Below, piece by piece: positions 31,343-33,225 of a stretch of 33,225 nt of DNA. Source of the DNA: Phycisphaerales bacterium (GTDB lineage Bacteria > Planctomycetota > Phycisphaerae > Phycisphaerales > UBA1924); contig JAJDDE010000133.1 of NCBI GenBank assembly GCA_029260475.1, positions 1 to 33,225 on the forward strand, read 5' to 3'. The notes beneath the pieces were generated by a model. It had not been told where the DNA came from and did not search any database. It saw only the letters and a list, made by a program, of their open reading frames with translations. A program made the position numbers and the translations under genes. The stretch's first letter is position 1. Each line of letters opens with the position of its first letter.

Positions 31343-32434
31343 ATGATCGCACTCCCGAACACGACGATCGCGCAGGGCGCGTGGCTGCACGACCTCGATC
31401 CCATCCTGCTCCCGATCAGCGGCGCCCTCGCGGTCCGGTGGTACGGGCTCGCGTACGTCGGCGGGTTCATCGTCGCGTGGTTGCTCGTGCGCATGCTCGC
31501 GAAGCGCGGGCTCGTGAAGATCCGCCCGGAGTTCGTGAGCGACTTCATCCTCGCGGCGGTCGTCGGCGTGCTCGTCGGAGGGCGCCTCGGGTTCGCCCTC
31601 GTGTACTCGCCGGGCCTCTTCGTTGAGTTCTCCGGGAGTTTTCCCTTCTGGGGGCTGCTGAACATCACGAAGGGCGGGATGGCCAGTCACGGCGGGATGG
31701 TCGGGCTCGTCTGCGCCGCGGTCTGGGTGGCGCGACGCGAGAAGACGCACCCGCTGCACGTCCTGGACACCCTGGCCTTCGCGGCACCGCCCGGCATCGT
31801 GCTCGGTCGGCTCGCGAACTTCGTGAACGGCGAGCTGCTCGGCAAAGTCGTGGCGCAGCCGGGCGAGGCGGCGCCGCGATGGAGCGTGCGGTTTCCGCAA
31901 GAGCTGCTGAACCGACCCACCGAGGAGCAGATCGCCTGGATCGAACGCCGCTTCCCGGTCGCTGGGGATGAGGACGCGTACAACGCCGCGGTGCATCAGT
32001 TGATCGCATTTGTGCAGAAGGGCGACCCCGAGGTCCGGGCGGCGATCGAGCCGATCCTGAGCGCACGCCACCCCTCGCAGCTCTACCAGGCCTTCGCGGA
32101 GGGCGTTGTGGTATTCGCGGTGCTGCTGTTCGTGTGGCGGAAGCCGCGCCGCCCGGGTGTGATCAGCGCATGGTTCTTGGTCGTCTACGGCGTCGGACGC
32201 ATCGCGACGGAGTTCATCCGCCTGCCGGACACGGGGCTCGGGCGGACGATGGGGCTGAGCCGCGGGCAATGGCTGAGCGCGTTGATGGTGCTCGCGGGCG
32301 TTGCGCTGCTCGCGATCATCGCTCAGCGCTCGGGACGCGAGCGCTGGCCCGCACCGCTCGGTGGGTGGGCGCAGAAAAAAACCGGCGCCGCGGAGAGCGA
32401 CGCCGGTTCGGATGAAGTCTCGGGAGAATCCTGA
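31343..32434 (+). CDS. lgt: Prolipoprotein diacylglyceryl transferase
   Basis: A 363-residue inner-membrane enzyme that transfers diacylglycerol from phosphatidylglycerol to the lipobox Cys of prolipoproteins. Key blocks: VRWYGLAYVGGF; MASHGGMVG (H116); LGRLANFVNGELLGK (R156, N159, N162, E164, the Lgt signature); RHPSQLYQ (R242). Between the signature and RHPSQLY is a roughly 70-residue loop (RFPQELLNRPTEEQIAWIERRFP...) longer than in E. coli Lgt. The last 20 residues are charged and carry a terminator for the opposite gene. ATG 31343 (AGGA 8 nt upstream) is chosen; ATG 31334 is an in-frame alternative. It fits with the several predicted lipoproteins in this window. Confidence 0.95.
   Translation: MIALPNTTIAQGAWLHDLDPILLPISGALAVRWYGLAYVGGFIVAWLLVRMLAKRGLVKIRPEFVSDFILAAVVGVLVGGRLGFALVYSPGLFVEFSGSFPFWGLLNITKGGMASHGGMVGLVCAAVWVARREKTHPLHVLDTLAFAAPPGIVLGRLANFVNGELLGKVVAQPGEAAPRWSVRFPQELLNRPTEEQIAWIERRFPVAGDEDAYNAAVHQLIAFVQKGDPEVRAAIEPILSARHPSQLYQAFAEGVVVFAVLLFVWRKPRRPGVISAWFLVVYGVGRIATEFIRLPDTGLGRTMGLSRGQWLSALMVLAGVALLAIIAQRSGRERWPAPLGGWAQKKTGAAESDAGSDEVSGES
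32374..32408 (-). terminator. Intrinsic terminator of trxA inside the lgt 3' end
   Basis: On the minus strand AACCGGCGTCGC, 5-nt loop, GCGGCGCCGGTT (12 bp, one T.G pair), then a T-run. It lies 34 nt past the trxA stop, within the lgt coding sequence. Confidence 0.88.
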
Positions 32435-32441
32435 AGCGGAT

Positions 32442-32771
32442 TCAGAGGTGCTTTTCGATCGCGGCCTTCAGGTCGCCCTCGTTCGTCATGCCGACGAATT
32501 TCTCGGCGACCTCGCCGTTCTTGAGGATGAGGACCGTGGGGATCGCGGTGACCTTGAAGTCCACGGAGGTCTTTTGGTGCTGGTCGATGTTGACCTTGCC
32601 GACCTTCACCTTGCCGCTGTACTCATCGGCGATCTTGTCGATGGTCGGACTCAGGAGGCGGCAGGGCTGGCACCATTCGGCCCAGAAATCGACGACGACC
32701 GGTGCGTCGGCGTCCAGGACCTCGGACTTGAAGTTGTCGTCTGTGAACTCTTTGACGTTGGCGCTTGCCAT
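32442..32771 (-). CDS. trxA: Thioredoxin
   Basis: A 109-residue single-domain thioredoxin that reduces protein disulfides in the cytoplasm. Active site W33-C34-Q35-P36-C37 (Gln replaces the usual Gly), preceded by VVDFWAEW; cis-proline loop TAIPTV (P78). Length and fold are typical, with no signal peptide. GAGGGA lies 7 nt before the ATG. Convergent with lgt with a 7-nt gap; its terminator overlaps lgt. Confidence 0.95.
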   Translation of the reverse strand: MASANVKEFTDDNFKSEVLDADAPVVVDFWAEWCQPCRLLSPTIDKIADEYSGKVKVGKVNIDQHQKTSVDFKVTAIPTVLILKNGEVAEKFVGMTNEGDLKAAIEKHL

Positions 32772-32847
32772 GATGATGTCCCTCGTGTGCTGCCTCGGTG
32801 CAGTGCGTCGGCCCGAGACGATCGGGGGTTCGCGGCTGTGAACGGGC

Positions 32848-32877
32848 AGTCTAGCCGTGGGTGCTGCACAGGGCCAA
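32848..32877 (-). promoter_or_regulatory. Candidate trxA promoter
   Basis: On the minus strand TTGGCC (32872-32877), 18-nt spacer, TAGACT (32848-32853). Predicted start about 32841, leader of about 70 nt. Confidence 0.4.
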
Positions 32878-32913
32878 GCCCGGCACGATGAACGAACCGT
32901 TCACCCCAACGGG

Positions 32914-33225
32914 TTATTCCGAAACGCGTTCTGACGACGCTGGACGGGTTTCACGGGCCCCGCCGGACAACCCCGCCGCGACGCGGAGGGCCTGGGCGTG
33001 GGGGGCGACGTCGTGAACGCGGAACAGACGCACGCCCGCGAGAGAGTGGGCGACGGAGATCGCGACCGATCCAGCGACGCGCTCGGCGGGGCGCTCCACC
33101 CCGCTGACCGACCCTACGAAACTCTTGCGGCTCGCCGCGCTCAGCGTCGGGTGCCCGATCGACTCGATCTCCCGAACGCCCCGGATGAGCTCGAGGTTCT
33201 GCTCGACGGTCTTTCCGAACCCGAG
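32914..33225 (-). CDS. folP: Dihydropteroate synthase, C-terminal part (5' end off window)
   Basis: The last 103 residues of a folate-pathway enzyme that condenses p-aminobenzoate with dihydropterin pyrophosphate. Visible blocks: LGFGKTVEQNLELI, then GHPTLSAASRKSFVG (the SRKSF loop that binds substrate) and FRVHDVAPHAQALRVAAGL (the RVHD motif). The tail ARETRPASSERVSE goes slightly past the usual end. The gene enters from the right and stops (TAA) at 32914, upstream of trxA on the same strand with a 142-nt gap. Confidence 0.93.
   Translation of the reverse strand, partial: LGFGKTVEQNLELIRGVREIESIGHPTLSAASRKSFVGSVSGVERPAERVAGSVAISVAHSLAGVRLFRVHDVAPHAQALRVAAGLSGGARETRPASSERVSE

Noticed and set aside
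31061-32269. Minus-strand frame of 402 codons
   Set aside because: Antisense to lgt, which has all of its signature motifs.
1-33225. CRISPR arrays, IS transposases, rRNA genes
   Set aside because: No regularly spaced repeats, transposase motifs or rRNA sequence were found on reading through the window.

Overview
The window is about 65-70% GC, densely coded chromosomal DNA. It most likely comes from a member of the Planctomycetota, class Phycisphaerae. Clues are PEP-CTERM-type sorting tails with a VPAPG core, a prepilin-like protein with an RRAFTLTELL leader, a DUF3553 protein, S12/S7 genes not followed by fusA, and a tmRNA tag (AKPQFALAA) of the kind seen in planctomycetes. The assignment is inference: no 16S rRNA is present.

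Layout. 1-11469 is ordinary chromosome: coaBC (partial) and rpoZ; a DUF3553 protein; a short coiled-coil protein; small hypotheticals; a VOC protein; scpB; then a block of lipoprotein, DUF58, transglutaminase and SAM methyltransferase genes (4660-9259); a PilZ-type protein; a second VOC protein; and a DUF2071 protein. 11590-17305 is a 5.7 kb mobile element inserted into the 3' end of the tmRNA gene (ssrA, 17280-17626, minus strand). It is bounded by an exact 28-bp direct repeat of the tmRNA 3' end. It carries a ribbon-helix-helix / HTH (Xis-like) / tyrosine integrase operon, a divergent two-domain HNH endonuclease resembling modification-dependent enzymes, a small overlapping gene pair that may be a HicAB-like toxin-antitoxin, a small orphan, a rolling-circle-type replication initiator, and a leader ORF containing a large perfect palindrome. 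Its base composition is visibly lower in GC than the flanks.

17740-19647 holds two paralogous secreted PEP-CTERM-type proteins. 19831-20840 is rpsL-rpsG, with a promoter, an intercistronic double hairpin and a strong terminator. 21049-25267 contains a DUF1579 protein, a small hypothetical, a lipoprotein, ispF, a methyltransferase and a prepilin-like protein. 25368-30033 is a two-gene unit encoding three amidohydrolase modules, only one of which keeps its metal-binding histidines. The right end has a polytopic membrane protein, lgt, trxA and the 3' end of folP.

The most interesting part is the ssrA-integrated element. It is small and plasmid-like, carries its own replication initiator and a probable anti-phage nuclease, and its integrase reading frame has no stop of its own. 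The frame runs through the attachment site, so the C-terminus is predicted to differ between the integrated and the excised circular state. No CRISPR array, rRNA, transposase-type IS or complete tRNA gene was seen.
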